Below are positions 45,464 to 56,688 of a stretch of DNA of 64,000 nt, piece by piece (positions within the stretch are counted from its first letter, which is position 1; every line of letters begins with the position of its first letter). The notes beneath the pieces are model-generated. The model made no database searches. It saw nothing but the letters and a program-made list of their open reading frames with translations, and was not told the origin of the DNA. Made by a program: the position numbers and the translations under genes. This stretch comes from Gigaspora margarita (taxonomy: Eukaryota; Glomeromycota; Glomeromycetes; Diversisporales; Gigasporaceae): the NCBI GenBank assembly GCA_009809945.1, contig WTPW01000767.1, positions 33,595 through 97,594 of the forward strand, read 5' to 3'.

Positions 45464-46134
45464 AGCAGAAATAAATATTGGGTCAGAGATATTTTTCTAT
45501 ATAGCGTAACTCTGCCAACTCATTATAATATGGTACACCTCCCTCTTGCTCTTTTGGCTTTTGTCGTATTTTCAACAAAGTAGGCTTTCCAGTTTACCAC
45601 CTTCAAAAGATCAGTAGTGTTTACTGCTTCCAATTTGGGTTATGCGTTTACTAAAACAAAATTGTTGATGTCAGCAGTGGAACACATTTACTGCATGCGG
45701 GATAAACAATAAATGATGTGACAGGAATCTTTATGGAACCATCTAGAAAATTCTCGTATTATTGCATTTTTAGATGCATTTGTTCGTTCTTGTTCTGTTT
45801 TTCTATATATAGTACTTTGATAGAGTAGTAGTAGTATACTTTATGCAGTCTATATAATTTTCAAATGTTATCACAATCTTTGTTAAGTTTGCTGACTTTT
45901 TTTTGTCTTCCTTTTCTTTTCTTTTTTTTGTTTTTAATTAGTTTTTGGTTTTTATTTAGGTTTTGTAGAAATACCCCTTTTTTTTACTTCCCTTTTAGTT
46001 TCGTAAACACCTTTTGTTTGTAAGGGTAGGGCTTTAAGTTTCCTTATCCTAGAGGCTAGATAAGGAAGATTAAGGAAAAGTTAGCAATCTTGACAAGGCT
46101 AACAACTGCCAATGGTGATTTAAAAATCAGACGC

Positions 46135-46389
46135 ATATGGGGGTAGGTCAATAGAAAAGGGACAAATCATTTTTAGTAAAATTTTTTTAATTTTTAAATT
46201 AAAATATTTTGACAACTATTTAATCAAATTTGTCAAAAATTTTTTTATTTTAATCTTAAAATTATATAGAATTAAAATAAAAAAAAATTATTAAATTTAT
46301 TAAGATAATTGTTAAGATATTTAAGCTTAAAGTCAAGAAAACTTTTATTTAGAAAAAATTTGTCCCTTTTTTATTAACTCACCCCCATA
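46135..46389. mobile_element. TATGGGGGT-ended MITE, copy 1
   Basis: Ends ATGGGGGTAGGTCAATAGAA and, inverted, ATGGGGGTGAGTTAATAAAA, both followed by AAGGGACAAAT. The interior is AT-rich with arms that continue to pair. A second copy, in the opposite orientation, is at 53021-53274. Confidence 0.7.
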
Positions 46390-46763
46390 TGTTGCTAAGG
46401 TTTTTAAAGAGGAAATAGTTGTTGCAGCAGATCACATTTAAGTACTTCAGTAACCGGATGAGTCTTTATTATAAAATGGAGGGTAATAGCAGTATTATCA
46501 TATCAGGTATTTTGCAATAGCACTATTGTACTTAACTCTGAAATAATAAAGGCAGGATTGCTAAAATATAAAAAAAAAAAACTACAATATTGTATTAGAA
46601 CAGAGAGCTAGAGCTAATATTTATAGAGTTCACCAAGAATATGTAAATAATTTTTTTGGCTAATAAATTTTTTAAAATTTGTCTATTTTTAGCTTATAAG
46701 CAACTTAAATCTTTTTTCTTATAATATAAAATTAAATACTACTATAATATAATTCTTATTTTC

Positions 46764-47428
46764 GTGGGTGTGCCGATCTAGAGAAGTGGCCAGGTTGTTA
46801 CCCCCAAGCGGCAGGTCAAAAGTTCAAATCCCACTAACAATGATAATGAAAAATAGGCCTGTATTATGGTAACTGTGGCTCAATATCGGTTGGGTGAGAA
46901 ACCTGTAACCTTGGTTCCACCATCTCGAATAGGAGCTCTCAGGCACAATAGTATTTGTTATACTGAAAAATTCAAGGAACTAGAAAAACAGAAACCCGTT
47001 TGGGAAGTCCCAATTAAGGAGGTAGATTAGGATCTCTGACGGTGCTACCATAAAAAGGAAGTCAGTACTGGGATCCGAACGAACCTTAAAAGGGCAAGGG
47101 AGGTACCTAGCAGTTCAGAGTAATTTGGACTGCAAGTGTCGGTATAATGCAGATGCGTCGGTACTGAAAATCCATAGATAACTACAAAATGGGATGTGGT
47201 TGTCTAATGGTAACTTCTGGTGTAAAGTTATATCTATGTTTGAAATACATGTTACGGCGTATGTGGGCATAGATGGCGAACACCGGTGCAACAACCGGAC
47301 ATGGGTCTATCCTTGAAGTGGATCAGGTTTATGCTTAATATAGAATTAATAGTCTTCGTATGTAATATGAAATATCTATTTAATAAAGTTAATACGTGGT
47401 TGTCAAAGTTAAAAAAAAAAAAAAAATC
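46764..47428 (+). mobile_element. tRNA-headed long SINE, copy C
   Basis: Inserted in family P MITE sequence; CTTATTTTC flanks it (46755-46763 and 47429-47437). The head GTGGGTGTGCCGATCTAGAG is followed by a B-box-like AAAAGTTCAAATCCCACT near 46818. It ends in AATAAAGTTAATACG, a link and about 16 A (47411-47426). Internally shorter than copy B and strongly diverged toward the 3' end. No ORF. Confidence 0.78.
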
Positions 47429-47704
47429 CTTATTTTCAAATATTATCAAAAAAAATTTTAATTAAATATATTAAGTTTTAAAAAATATTGATCATAAGCA
47501 TATTTATAGCAATTTTCTAAGCAAATTTGCCTGGAATTGCTTAAAGTTTAAGAGATAATAAAAAATATATATTAAAAAAAATTGATTTTAAAAATTTTTA
47601 ATTTATTAAAAAACTTAATATATTTTTACATTATATAATTCTATAATTACTATATATTAGTAATATAAATGTTTTTTTTATTACAATATTAGATATTATT
47701 TTTA

Positions 47705-48250
47705 TCACAAGAATGCACTCAACTTACCACAAAACCACAATAACACTATTAAATCACTACAAGAACATGTACAAGAATACCATCAATTTACCACAAGCAC
47801 ACTACAAAAACACTATCCAAGTTACCACAAGAATATTGTCACTTTATTACAAGAATGCTATATAATCACCAAGAATGGCATTGAGAATGCCATTGCTTCA
47901 CTATAAGAACACGTACAAGAATACTATAAGAATGCTATAATTTACAAGCAAACGTACTAACATACTATCAATTTACTTTAAAAATGCTATTAAGTTACTA
48001 CAAATAAGTCATCACTTTACTTACCACAATGTCGAATCATCACAAAAATGCTGTTACTTTACTGCAAGAACGGCTGTTGAATCACTACAAGAACACTATA
48101 AGAATGCTATTACTTCACTACAAGAATGCTATTACTTTACCACAAGAACGCCATGCTTTACTACAAGAACATTATCATTTCACTGCAAGAATACTATCAC
48201 TTTACCAAAAGAATAGCATCAGTTCACTACAAGAATGAATCAAAATACTG
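47705..48250. repeat. Minisatellite of CACTACAAGAATGCTAT-like units
   Basis: More than twenty imperfect tandem units of about 20-26 bp built on (T)TACCACAAGAATGCTATNA and CACTACAAGAACA. Both short frames across it (LLQERHALLQEHYHF type) merely translate the repeat. The spacing is irregular and no unique spacers alternate with constant repeats, so it is not a CRISPR array. Confidence 0.75.
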
Positions 48251-48489
48251 CAAACCAAAAAAAAACAAAAAAAGTATCAGTTGTAATGATAACAAAAAAA
48301 AAGAAAAAAAATATACTAAAAAAATACTTATCTTTATGTAGATTTGTGCAACCTATTTTCTTGCTAATAATAATTCACTATTCCTAAAAACAAATATACT
48401 TCCATGAGGCAGGTAGGAGATCTCTATTTTATGATTCTTCTAATCTGTTTTGGGGTCAACCTTTATGCTTGCTTTATTAGGGTTTTCTA

Positions 48490-48907
48490 CATTCTAAAAG
48501 AAAAAAAATAAATAAATAAAAAATTAATTAATATGAAAAAAAAATAAATAAATATAATATGAAAAAAATAAATAAATAATAAATACTGTATAAAAAAAAA
48601 TCAAAAATGAAATAAATACAAAAAAAAATAAATAAAAAAATAAATAAATCATAAATGAATGAAAAAAATTGAAATAAAAAAATATAAATAAAATCGAAAT
48701 AAAAAAAAGTTCAAACCAAAAAAACTAAAAAAGAAAAATATATATATAAAGAAAAAAAAAGAAAAAACTAAAAAAGAAAAATATATATAAAGAAAAAAAA
48801 ATCAAAACAAAAAAAAAAAATAAATATAAAAAAAATAAGATAAAATAAAAAAAAAAGAAAAAAATATATAAAAGAAAAAAAAATCAAAATAAAAAAATAT
48901 ATATATA
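48490..48907. repeat. A-rich low complexity
   Basis: AAATAAATAAA, GAAAAAAA and ATATATA words only; nothing coding. It ends in the ATATATA that serves as the left flank of the next element. Confidence 0.7.
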
Positions 48908-49263
48908 GGGTCTTTGCCTTGAAAATGACCCTACGGCACTATAAATTTTTTTGAGTAAATCGTAAATAAAGATTGTGTAACCAAAACAACCCAAACTTGA
49001 TTTTCTGCTAATTTTAGAAATAATCTTTGCAAAACTTTTTTGTTATTGGATAAAATTGATGGTAAAATATTTATCCGCTATGTCGATTATTTTCATTATA
49101 TTCAATATCAAATTTCCAGACTTCTATAACTCATTTTAATATTAAGTTAATTGGTTATAAAACTTGCACGAATTGAACTTAGTGCTTCATAAATTAAGGC
49201 TTAATAAAAATTTCAATTTTGGTTTGGGGGACCTCGGAACCCTATTTTCAAGGCAAAGACCCC
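48908..49263. mobile_element. GGGTCTTTGCCTTGAAAAT-ended MITE
   Basis: Left end GGGTCTTTGCCTTGAAAATG and right end the inverse of GGGGTCTTTGCCTTGAAAAT; the arms continue weakly inward (ACCCTA/TAGGGTT). ATATATA on both sides may be the target duplication but is low complexity. No ORF in 356 bp. Confidence 0.7.
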
Positions 49264-49406
49264 ATATATATAAATTGATAGAAAAAAAAAGATCAAAAAA
49301 AACAGATCCAGTAGATTTATCTATTTATAAATAAGTATCGATTTGCGATTAATATCTATTAATTGTTATATTGGTTTTAATAAATACGATAAAAATTGAT
49401 TAACAG

Positions 49407-50515
49407 CAACAAAAAAAAATATACTCTTTCCGATGATCCCTCAAACCAACAATCACCGAACGGACCTGCAACCAAGTGTTTAGTTAGTATAGAAAATAAT
49501 ATACAAAACTTCTCTTGTAGCAACTAGGACTAGTAGTCTTAAGTCTGATGAGTCTTCGGATTATTTGGAGAAATGAAATAGAGTTGAAAGAGAACTCTCT
49601 TTGGGTTTTTGGCTTCCCGGTGGAAGTCTATAGAACTATTGAATTAGTAGTTGGTAAATATGTCAAGAATTTGCAGAAGCATTAGTGGAAGCAAGCTCCT
49701 GGTTTTCTATACTATTCTATACTTTGCAAACTCCCACACTCTCTCTATGTTGGTTTCTCAGCCTCCTATATGGCTTTTCGCAAAATTTTTACCAAAAAGT
49801 AGGAATTTTAGTATATCCCCTCCAAAAGATCGATATTGTTTACCCATCCCGAAATGGAAACTCAAGTCATGTGAAGTTATAAGAGATCACAACACAAGCT
49901 GCTGACGTGTTTACATGTATCACAAGGATTGACAGATGTCTATGGAGGGTTCTTTTGAAAAATTTTGATTGGGTTATCTCGACCTCTTAGTATAGTTTTT
50001 TTCCTTATGGTTTTCACTTTAGATACAGTACCGAGATCTTGTTTAATACTGTATAATTTTTACGAGTGTAGTATAGGCTTTGATTATACTATTATCTAGA
50101 TTGTTTTTTCTTTTTCTCTTTTGTTTTTTCTTTTTGTCGTCTTCTTTTCTTTTCTTTTGTTTTTTCTTTTTCCCTTTTATATCTCTTTTTTTTACTCGTT
50201 TTCTATTTTGTTTTTTTTTTACTTTCCCCCTTTTTCATGCCCCTTATGAAGAAGGAAAAATTTAAAGGAAGGAAAAAAAAATGATCCTGATATGGCATAC
50301 AANGCCAATNTNNGTGATAGTTGGGCGTACATTGTACAAAAGTTCGAGCAAGTTCGGGCTCCGACTTGAGACAAAAAGTTGTTATGGCGGATTGCTTTGG
50401 GTACTTTGTACTTGGAGAGTTTCTTTTTGATAGAGTTATTAGTAATCAGTGGCAGTATTGTATTATCTTTCTCAAATAATAAAAAGAAGCAAGATCGTTG
50501 AATATAAAAAAAAAA
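49407..50515 (+). mobile_element. Noncoding poly(A) retroposon, family R, copy 2, with 19-bp target duplication
   Basis: A 1.1-kb insertion flanked by identical GATAAAAATTGATTAACAG (49388-49406 and 50516-50534). The 3' end is AATAATAAAAAGAAGCAAGA, a 14-nt link and a 10-nt A run. A T/C-rich low-complexity block (50100-50230) and several N bases (50303-50313) lie inside. The frames at 49651-49905 share no obvious domain and are not conserved in the related copy at 44603-46582. Long direct repeats and an A tail show LINE-type insertion. Confidence 0.75.
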
Positions 50516-51073
50516 GATAAAAATTGATTAACAGTCATAGAACATGTTCTCTAGAAATAAGTTTATAATAAAAATTATAAAGAACATATGAATTTATATA
50601 AACTTTGAGCTAAAGATCCTTCTCGGCTTAACTATTTAACTTAAAATTAAATTTTGTGGATATATAGAACAAGAAAATAAGAAAATTTTGAGCTTAAAAA
50701 CTACATTAAAATTTTGTCAATTTAGCACTTTTTCAAAATTTAACTCTGTCAAAAACAAATATTTACAAATTTTAAATTAGCAATTATATGTAAAATTATG
50801 CTCTGAACAATTTTGCTTAGGTGACAGAAATAGGTTACCTTGTAAGAAAAATGGGTTATCTATATACTAAAGTTAAAGTTTATTGTATTTCATAATCTTT
50901 TTTTCTTAGGGACATGCCATTTATTACGTAATTTTTACCATGAATATATGGTCAGAGATAGTATCATGTCTATATATGATCATAAGCAATTTTAAATAGA
51001 TAAAGTGATCACACCATACATGGATAAGAGTGGCTACTAAGTAAAAAATATTATGTAATAAATGGCTCGCCCC

Positions 51074-51342
51074 TTATTAGGTAACCTACTTTGGGCTCTT
51101 AAGCAAAGTTGTTCAGCATGTAATTTTAAACTATATTTGAGGTTGAAATGCACTTTTCGGACCTTTTACTAAGTGAAAAATGGGTTTAAAATTAGAAAAA
51201 ATTTTTTTTTAAAATTAAAAAAAAATTTTTCTAACTTTAAACCCATTTTTTATTTAGTAAAAGGTCTGAAAAGTGCATTTCAACTTCAAATATAGATGCT
51301 GAACAACTTTGCTTAAGAGCCCAAAGTAGGTTACCTAATAAG
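51074..51342. repeat. Hairpin element (TTATTAGGTAACCTACTTTG arms), copy 1
   Basis: Arms of about 130 bp, TTATTAGGTAACCTACTTTG inward to AAAATGGGTTTAAA and back, with the turn at about 51208 in a T/A run. A near copy is at 51747-52025. Confidence 0.7.
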
Positions 51343-51364
51343 AAAAAAAAGTTAGATCATGAAA

Positions 51365-52574
51365 TCAGGCCCAGGACATGTTCCTTTCATTGTTGTTTAT
51401 AATTAAAATTTTTAAAAAAACATATGAATTTACTATATAACTTTGACCTAAGATTCTTTTAAATGTTACTTATTAACTTTAAATTAAATTTTTCGGGTAT
51501 ATAGAACAAGGGGAGAAAAAAAATTGAGCTTAAAAATTAAATTAAAATTTTGTCAATTTTGCACAAAATGAAAATGTAACTTGACCAAAATCAAATATTT
51601 TCCAATTTTAATATAAGAAGTATATGTAAAAACATGCCCTGAACAACTTTACTTAGTTGACAGAAGTAGGTTACCTTGTAAGAAAAATGGGTTATCTATG
51701 TACTAAAGTTAAAATTTATTGTATTTCTTGATTAAACTTTTTTTTTTATTAGGTAACCTACTTTGGACTTTTAAGCAAAGTTGTTCGGCATGTAATTTTA
51801 TATTATATTTAAAATTGTTTCATGTTTTTTGGACTTTTACTAAGTGAAAAATGGGGTTAAAGTTCGAACAAAAAAATTTTTTTTAGAAAAAATTTTTTTT
51901 TCAAACTTTAACCCTATTTTTCACTTAGTAAAAGGTTCAAAAAATGTGAATCAATTTTAAATGTGATATAAAATTACGTGCCGAACAACTTTGCTTAAGA
52001 GCCCAAAGTAGGTTACCTAATAAGGAAAAAAGTTTAATCAAGAAATACAATAAATTTTAACTTTAGTACATAAATAAGGGCCGTGTCATTAATCACCTGA
52101 TTATTTTTTATCAGAGGCCTACTTCCCCTCTCTCTTCTTTAATATAAATATAGTCAGGTTCTTATATATAATTTCAACTTTTTTTACTCTCTTCCCCTCC
52201 TAAAAAATCACCTGATTTTTGTCACTCCCCTAACTCATTTTTCTTATAAGGTAATCTACTTCTGTCAACTAAGTAAGATTGTTCAGGGCATGTTTTTACA
52301 TATACTTCTTATATTAAAATTGGAAAATATTTGATATTGGTCAAGTTACATTTTGTTTTGTGCAAAATTAACAAAATTTTAATTCAATTTTTAAGCTCAA
52401 TTTTTTCTTCTTCCCTTGTTCTATATACCCGAAAAATTTAATTTAAAGTTAATAAGTAATATTTAAAAGAATCTTAGCTCAAAGTTATATAGTAAATTCA
52501 CATGTTTTTTTAAAAATTTTAATTATAAACAACATTTTGAATCTCTGTAAAGGGACATGTCCTGGGTCTGATAC
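51365..52574. mobile_element. Palindromic element of the same family nested in 50532-52938
   Basis: Ends TCAGGCCCAGGACATGTTCC and, inverted, CAGACCCAGGACATGTCCC. The arms again hold AAACATATGAATTTACTATA and ATTCTTTTAAAT, related to the outer arms and to the arms around the N gap at 43653-44323. Confidence 0.65.
51747..52025. repeat. Hairpin element (TTATTAGGTAACCTACTTTG arms), copy 2
   Basis: As at 51074-51342, with the turn at about 51885; arms of about 135 bp pair with few mismatches. Followed at 52079-52240 by a copy of the dispersed repeat also seen at 6594-6745. Confidence 0.7.
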
Positions 52575-53020
52575 AATAAACTTTAACTTTAGTATATAGA
52601 TAATCCATTTTTCTTACAAAGGTAATCTACTTTCATCGCCTAAGCAAAATTGTTCAGAGCATAATTTTACACATAACTGCTAATTTAAAATTTGTAAATA
52701 TTTGTTTTTGACAGAGTTACATTTTGAAAAAGTGCAAATTGGCAAAATTTTAATACAGTTAAGCTCAAAATTTTTTTCTTTTCTTGTTCTATATATTTAC
52801 AAAATTTAATTTTAAGTTAATTAGTTAAGCTAAGAAGGATCTTTAGCTCAAAGTTTATAGTAAATTTATATGTTTTTTTATAATTTTTATTATAAACTTA
52901 TTTTAAACTTATTTTAAGAGAACATGTTCTATGACTATTAATAGATATATAGCAATTTATATTTATTTATGCTATATATCAATTTTAGATACATATTAAT
53001 ATATAACTAGTTTATCAATA

Positions 53021-53274
53021 TATGGGGTGAGTCAGTAGAAAAGGAACAAATTTTTTCTAAATAAAAGTTTTCTTAACTTTAAGCTTAAATATCTTAACGT
53101 CTATCTTAATAAATTTAATAAATTTTTTTTTATTTTAATTCTATATAATTTCAAGATTAAAATAAAAAAATTTTTAGCAAATTTGATTAAATAGTTGTCA
53201 AAATATTTTAATTTAAAAATTAAAAAAATTTTACTAAAAATGGTTGTCTCTTTTCTACTAACTTAACTCTATAT
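53021..53274. mobile_element. TATGGGGTGAG-ended MITE, copy 2
   Basis: Same family as 46135-46389 in the other orientation: TATGGGGTGAGTCAGTAGAA at the left, CTACTAACTTAACTCTATA at the right, with AAGTTTTCTTAACTTTAAGC inside. AT-rich, no ORF. Confidence 0.65.
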
Positions 53275-53741
53275 ATCGTTAATATTTAATCAATATATAT
53301 TGATTAATTGTTATATATCAATATTTATCTATATAAAAAATTTTCTAATGATAAGGATCTGTAAATTCACTATTACACAAAGTATTATCCCTTAAACTGT
53401 TTTCCATGCAAATTTGACTAGATTTTTATATATATTTACAATTTTTTAAATAAAATAAAATTTTATTAAGAATATAGGGTATATATTATTTATAGAATAT
53501 ATATATATAAAAAGAAATAAGCACTCTTCCCATAGATCCTTTTTACCAAAACAAGAACAAAAGAAAAATTATTTCTTGCGACAATATCTCAGAATTTTAT
53601 TAAGTAAAGTGACTTTCAGCCGTTAAGTAAACTTACTCAGCACCTGAAAGTTAACCTAAAAAAGGTGCAATATTTATAAAAAGTTCATAACCTAGACGAC
53701 TAGAAGCGATTAACCAAAAAACAAGCAACAAGACAGTTTTC

Positions 53742-56680
53742 TTGCCACCGGGCAGTAATGGTCCTAAGGACCAACAGGTTCTCAATAGCACAGTACACAA
53801 TACTATCCCTATCTTAACTAAAAACGCTAAACGCTCAAGTACTAAACACGAACCAGACTCAAAAATAGTGTCAGAAATCATGTCCTCCGGCAGCTCCTCC
53901 TCAGCCCTTGGTACCTGGTTTTTCCCCCGTAAATCAGCCCAATCAAAAGAAACCACCACTGATATAAAGGCTAATACCTTAGAAGTAGAACACATAAAAG
54001 AATTTGTGGAAATTAGTATCAGCGACTGGACCAAACTCTCATTCACCGTAATCTTCTATGTTCCCACCATGTCTGAGTTCAACGACAAGTACTACTTCTA
54101 TACCACCATTACCAAACTGAGAAAAATTCCCAACCTTGTAAAGTTTCCAGCCCACTGGGTATGCCAACACAGTGACACAAACCAATTAGTCCTGTTCGAT
54201 CTAGTGCAACAGGAAGACGGCTCCGTAAATATTAATGCAAAAACCCACAAAACAACCCGAAGTGAGGATATCGCTACCCTAATTCAGCCCTATGAGACAG
54301 CAATGAAACCTTACACAAAAAACCAAGCACCAATAGCGACCTATTAATCCCATACAATTCCTTTACTGATACAGAAACAGACAATGACTCTATTAGCAGC
54401 AACAAAAAAGGTACAACATTCAACAGTGCCCTACCTGCACCTATTAACAAGAATTCAGAGGAGGTATTACCTACTCACAGCAGTACAACACCCCAACAGA
54501 GCTCATGTACCCCCACGCGCAAAGCACAATGTTAGAAAGGTCTGTACTACAGCCTGAAATATCTGTGGACCATCCCCCGATACACCGCCCATCCACACCT
54601 ACTGACCGGATCTCCCAGCCTATCATTCACAGTACCCCGCAGCAGCCACCCCCAGCCAACTCAACCAGTACCAGTAAAAAATGGTCCCGTATTGTATCTC
54701 CTTAAACCACACTCCCAAACAAAGCAACCAAGACAACTCTTGATACCACTCCACATGTTATCAAACCACTCTATAGCCAAATCACAAAGGCAAAGGCAGG
54801 CCCAAACATACCCAGCATAGAACTCATGGACTACACAGAGTGGGCTTCCACCGTACAGAGTAAACCCAAAAAACCAAGCAGTACCCCATTCAACACCCAA
54901 GCATGGTCATTCGACAATATTGTAGCCGCACTTGAATCAACTGAGGGCGTCTTCAAATTTGTCTCATACAAACTAGCTACAATTCCCACACAGTTTCCAC
55001 TTCCCGCAGCAATTCGCCTTAAATTTGTTCACCACGATACACGGTTCTTTATCACATTCACCCAAAACCCTAAGACCAAACCTGCACACCAAAAGGAATA
55101 CACTAGCTTGTTCGATAATGTGCTTAAAGCATACAAAACTGCAAATAAAATCACTTTAACAGATCATAAAACACACAGCACCATATACTCTATGCTAAAA
55201 ACAATGCTTATCGGGCAATACCTCTCAAATGCCAACTTTAGCAGGCTCACACCTAAAGCTGTATTTGAGCTATTACGATATACCAGAGGCTTCCTGCAAA
55301 TTAAAGACAAAAACAACAAGGAAACTCTTAAAAAAATCAAAACAGAAATTATTAAAGCATTCAAAGAGAAGCTAGCGCCGCTTCCTGGCCATCCGGAGCA
55401 GATCCCTAGCAAGATAATTGATATCCTACCTTTTTCACTTCCTATCAAGCAACGATCACACACTAGAGGAGTCGTTAACGCACTACGCAAGGTTTTCAAA
55501 TTCAGTGAACTCCCAGACACATACTTCGCAAAACTTCCACTTCTCCCCTCTCACTACAATGAACTCATTCCAAGCCTGCAACAGTACTTCCCAATCACAT
55601 ACCGGGGTGCACTCCACCATATAGGAGAATTCAAAAAGATGCTCACAGACTATTACGAAGTAGATGGCAAGATACCACCAGTATACTTCGATCTACCACC
55701 CAAAAAAAAGCTCCTTCCTTCCACATACCAAGAGCTCAACTATGCAGTTAGAGGATTCTTTCCATTTAACCCAACTACATTGCTGACCCCACTCTCAGAA
55801 TTGGTCACTGAACTCAGAGAATACTACATATTCAAACTCTTACCCAATGATTACTTCAGCGTGAGACTCCCTCTCCCCTCAGATACCAACAAGATCAAAA
55901 CACTCACCCAATTCACTTTTCCAATCACCGATGACCAGGATGCTAAAGAGTTCCTAAAGCAAATCACACCATACTACAGATTCAAACTCCTACTCCCAGA
56001 ACACATCATGCAGGCTAACCCCACCAGCAAACCAAACCTCCCAAAAATAGACCAAATCATGGAAGACTTCAACCTTTCCTTCCCTATTGTAACACCTAAG
56101 CAGCTCACCGAAACTGTTAGAGAACTTCGTAAACATTACTATTTCATACACTCCCAAGTGAATGGATTCAAATACCTAATGAGCCTACAGAAGAAGCGGA
56201 AGCAAATACACTATCCTTCCCATCTTTGCCAGAAAACATCGAGGACCTCAATATAGCTCTCGTAGAACAAAATATTGAGTTAACATTACCAATCACATCT
56301 CAGCAAAGTGTAACCCCACCATGCAAACCCTGCGACAGCACTTCAAAGTTAAGAACATTTCAGACTTCATACTAGAACTGCCTGCTCTCCCAATACCCCA
56401 ATGGAGCATATTTGGATTGGGTAACCCATCAAGACCAGCCTCTTCTAGCACGGTACATTTACATACAGGTACCTACCAAGCACCTTCTCCTGGATTATCT
56501 GACAACCCGAACAGCAGCACTCAACAAACAACAGCAGTACCAGACAACTCAAATAGCAATCCTATAGATAATCACTCTACACCACCGCTGGACACCTCAA
56601 CTCCAATGGATACTAGTTCAACAGACAACCACCCCACTCCACCACTGGTACCCTCTGTACCAATGGACACAAGCTAAACT
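53742..56680 (+). pseudogene. LINE ORF1 with a novel tandem repeat domain (frameshifted)
   Basis: Readable in pieces: 53742-54340 in one frame, a short second frame to about 54500, then 54505-56187 with a stop at 54703, then two more frames to 56677. The first ATG in frame is 53880. The N-terminal part has a Ser-rich leader and a globular section (SISDWTKLSFTVIFY, KFPAHWVCQHSDTNQLVLFD). A Pro/Thr/Ser-rich linker follows. From about 55380 to 56410 a module of about 52 residues recurs six times: (S/F)FPIT, a helix ending LRxxYxFKxLPxxYF, then LPLPS. The C-terminal tail is Ser/Thr/Pro-rich with two copies of a PMDTS phrase. LINE ORF1 proteins bind the element RNA and act as chaperones. No RRM or zinc knuckle is seen here. 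Confidence 0.7.
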
Positions 56681-56688
56681 ATCAATTA

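Larger units (their letters stand above)
44603..46582 (+). mobile_element. Noncoding poly(A) retroposon, family R, copy 1 with nested MITEs
   Basis: Inserted in the family P MITE; TACAATATTG lies at both junctions (44593-44602 and 46583-46592). The 3' end is AATAATAAAGGCAGGATTGC, then a short link and a poly(A) run, the layout of an mRNA-type 3' end. Shared phrases with the copy at 49407-50515 include GCA(G/A)CTAGGACTA, AAATAGAGTTGAAA and TCAAAAGATC. Removing the MITEs at 45059-45463 and 46135-46389 leaves about 1.3 kb with no ORF over 75 codons. It may be a noncoding retroposon or the 3' remains of a LINE. Confidence 0.6.
42272..47559. mobile_element. Family P MITE, copy interrupted by multiple insertions
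   Basis: Pieces collinear with the minus strand of 941-1607 appear at 42272-42464, 44453-44602, 46583-46763 and 47429-47559, ending GCAAATTTGCCTGGAA (47521-47536). The gaps between them hold a TA-insertion element (42465-43392), an adjacent CAGT-ended element with the N gap (43396-44452), a retroposon (44603-46582) and a SINE (46764-47428). Joining the four pieces recovers the native 0.62-0.65 kb. Confidence 0.75.
50532..52938. mobile_element. Large palindromic element, CATAGAACATGTTCT ends
   Basis: The left arm begins AGTCATAGAACATGTTCTC and the right arm ends with its inverse. The arms, about 340 bp each, share TAAACTTTGAGCTAAAGATC and TGCTCTGAACAATTTTGCTT. Inside is a second palindrome of the same family (51365-52574), and each half also carries a hairpin (51074-51342, 51747-52025). 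There is no ORF over 60 codons in 2.4 kb. Confidence 0.65.

Noticed and set aside
47705..48250. CRISPR-like array
   Set aside because: Units vary continuously with no constant repeat and unique spacer alternation, and the genome looks eukaryotic.
49651..49905. Overlapping 84- and 65-codon frames as a small secreted protein gene
   Set aside because: They lie in a retroposon; the related copy at 44603-46582 does not preserve either frame.
53651..54046. 131-codon minus-strand frame
   Set aside because: Antisense shadow of LINE ORF1.
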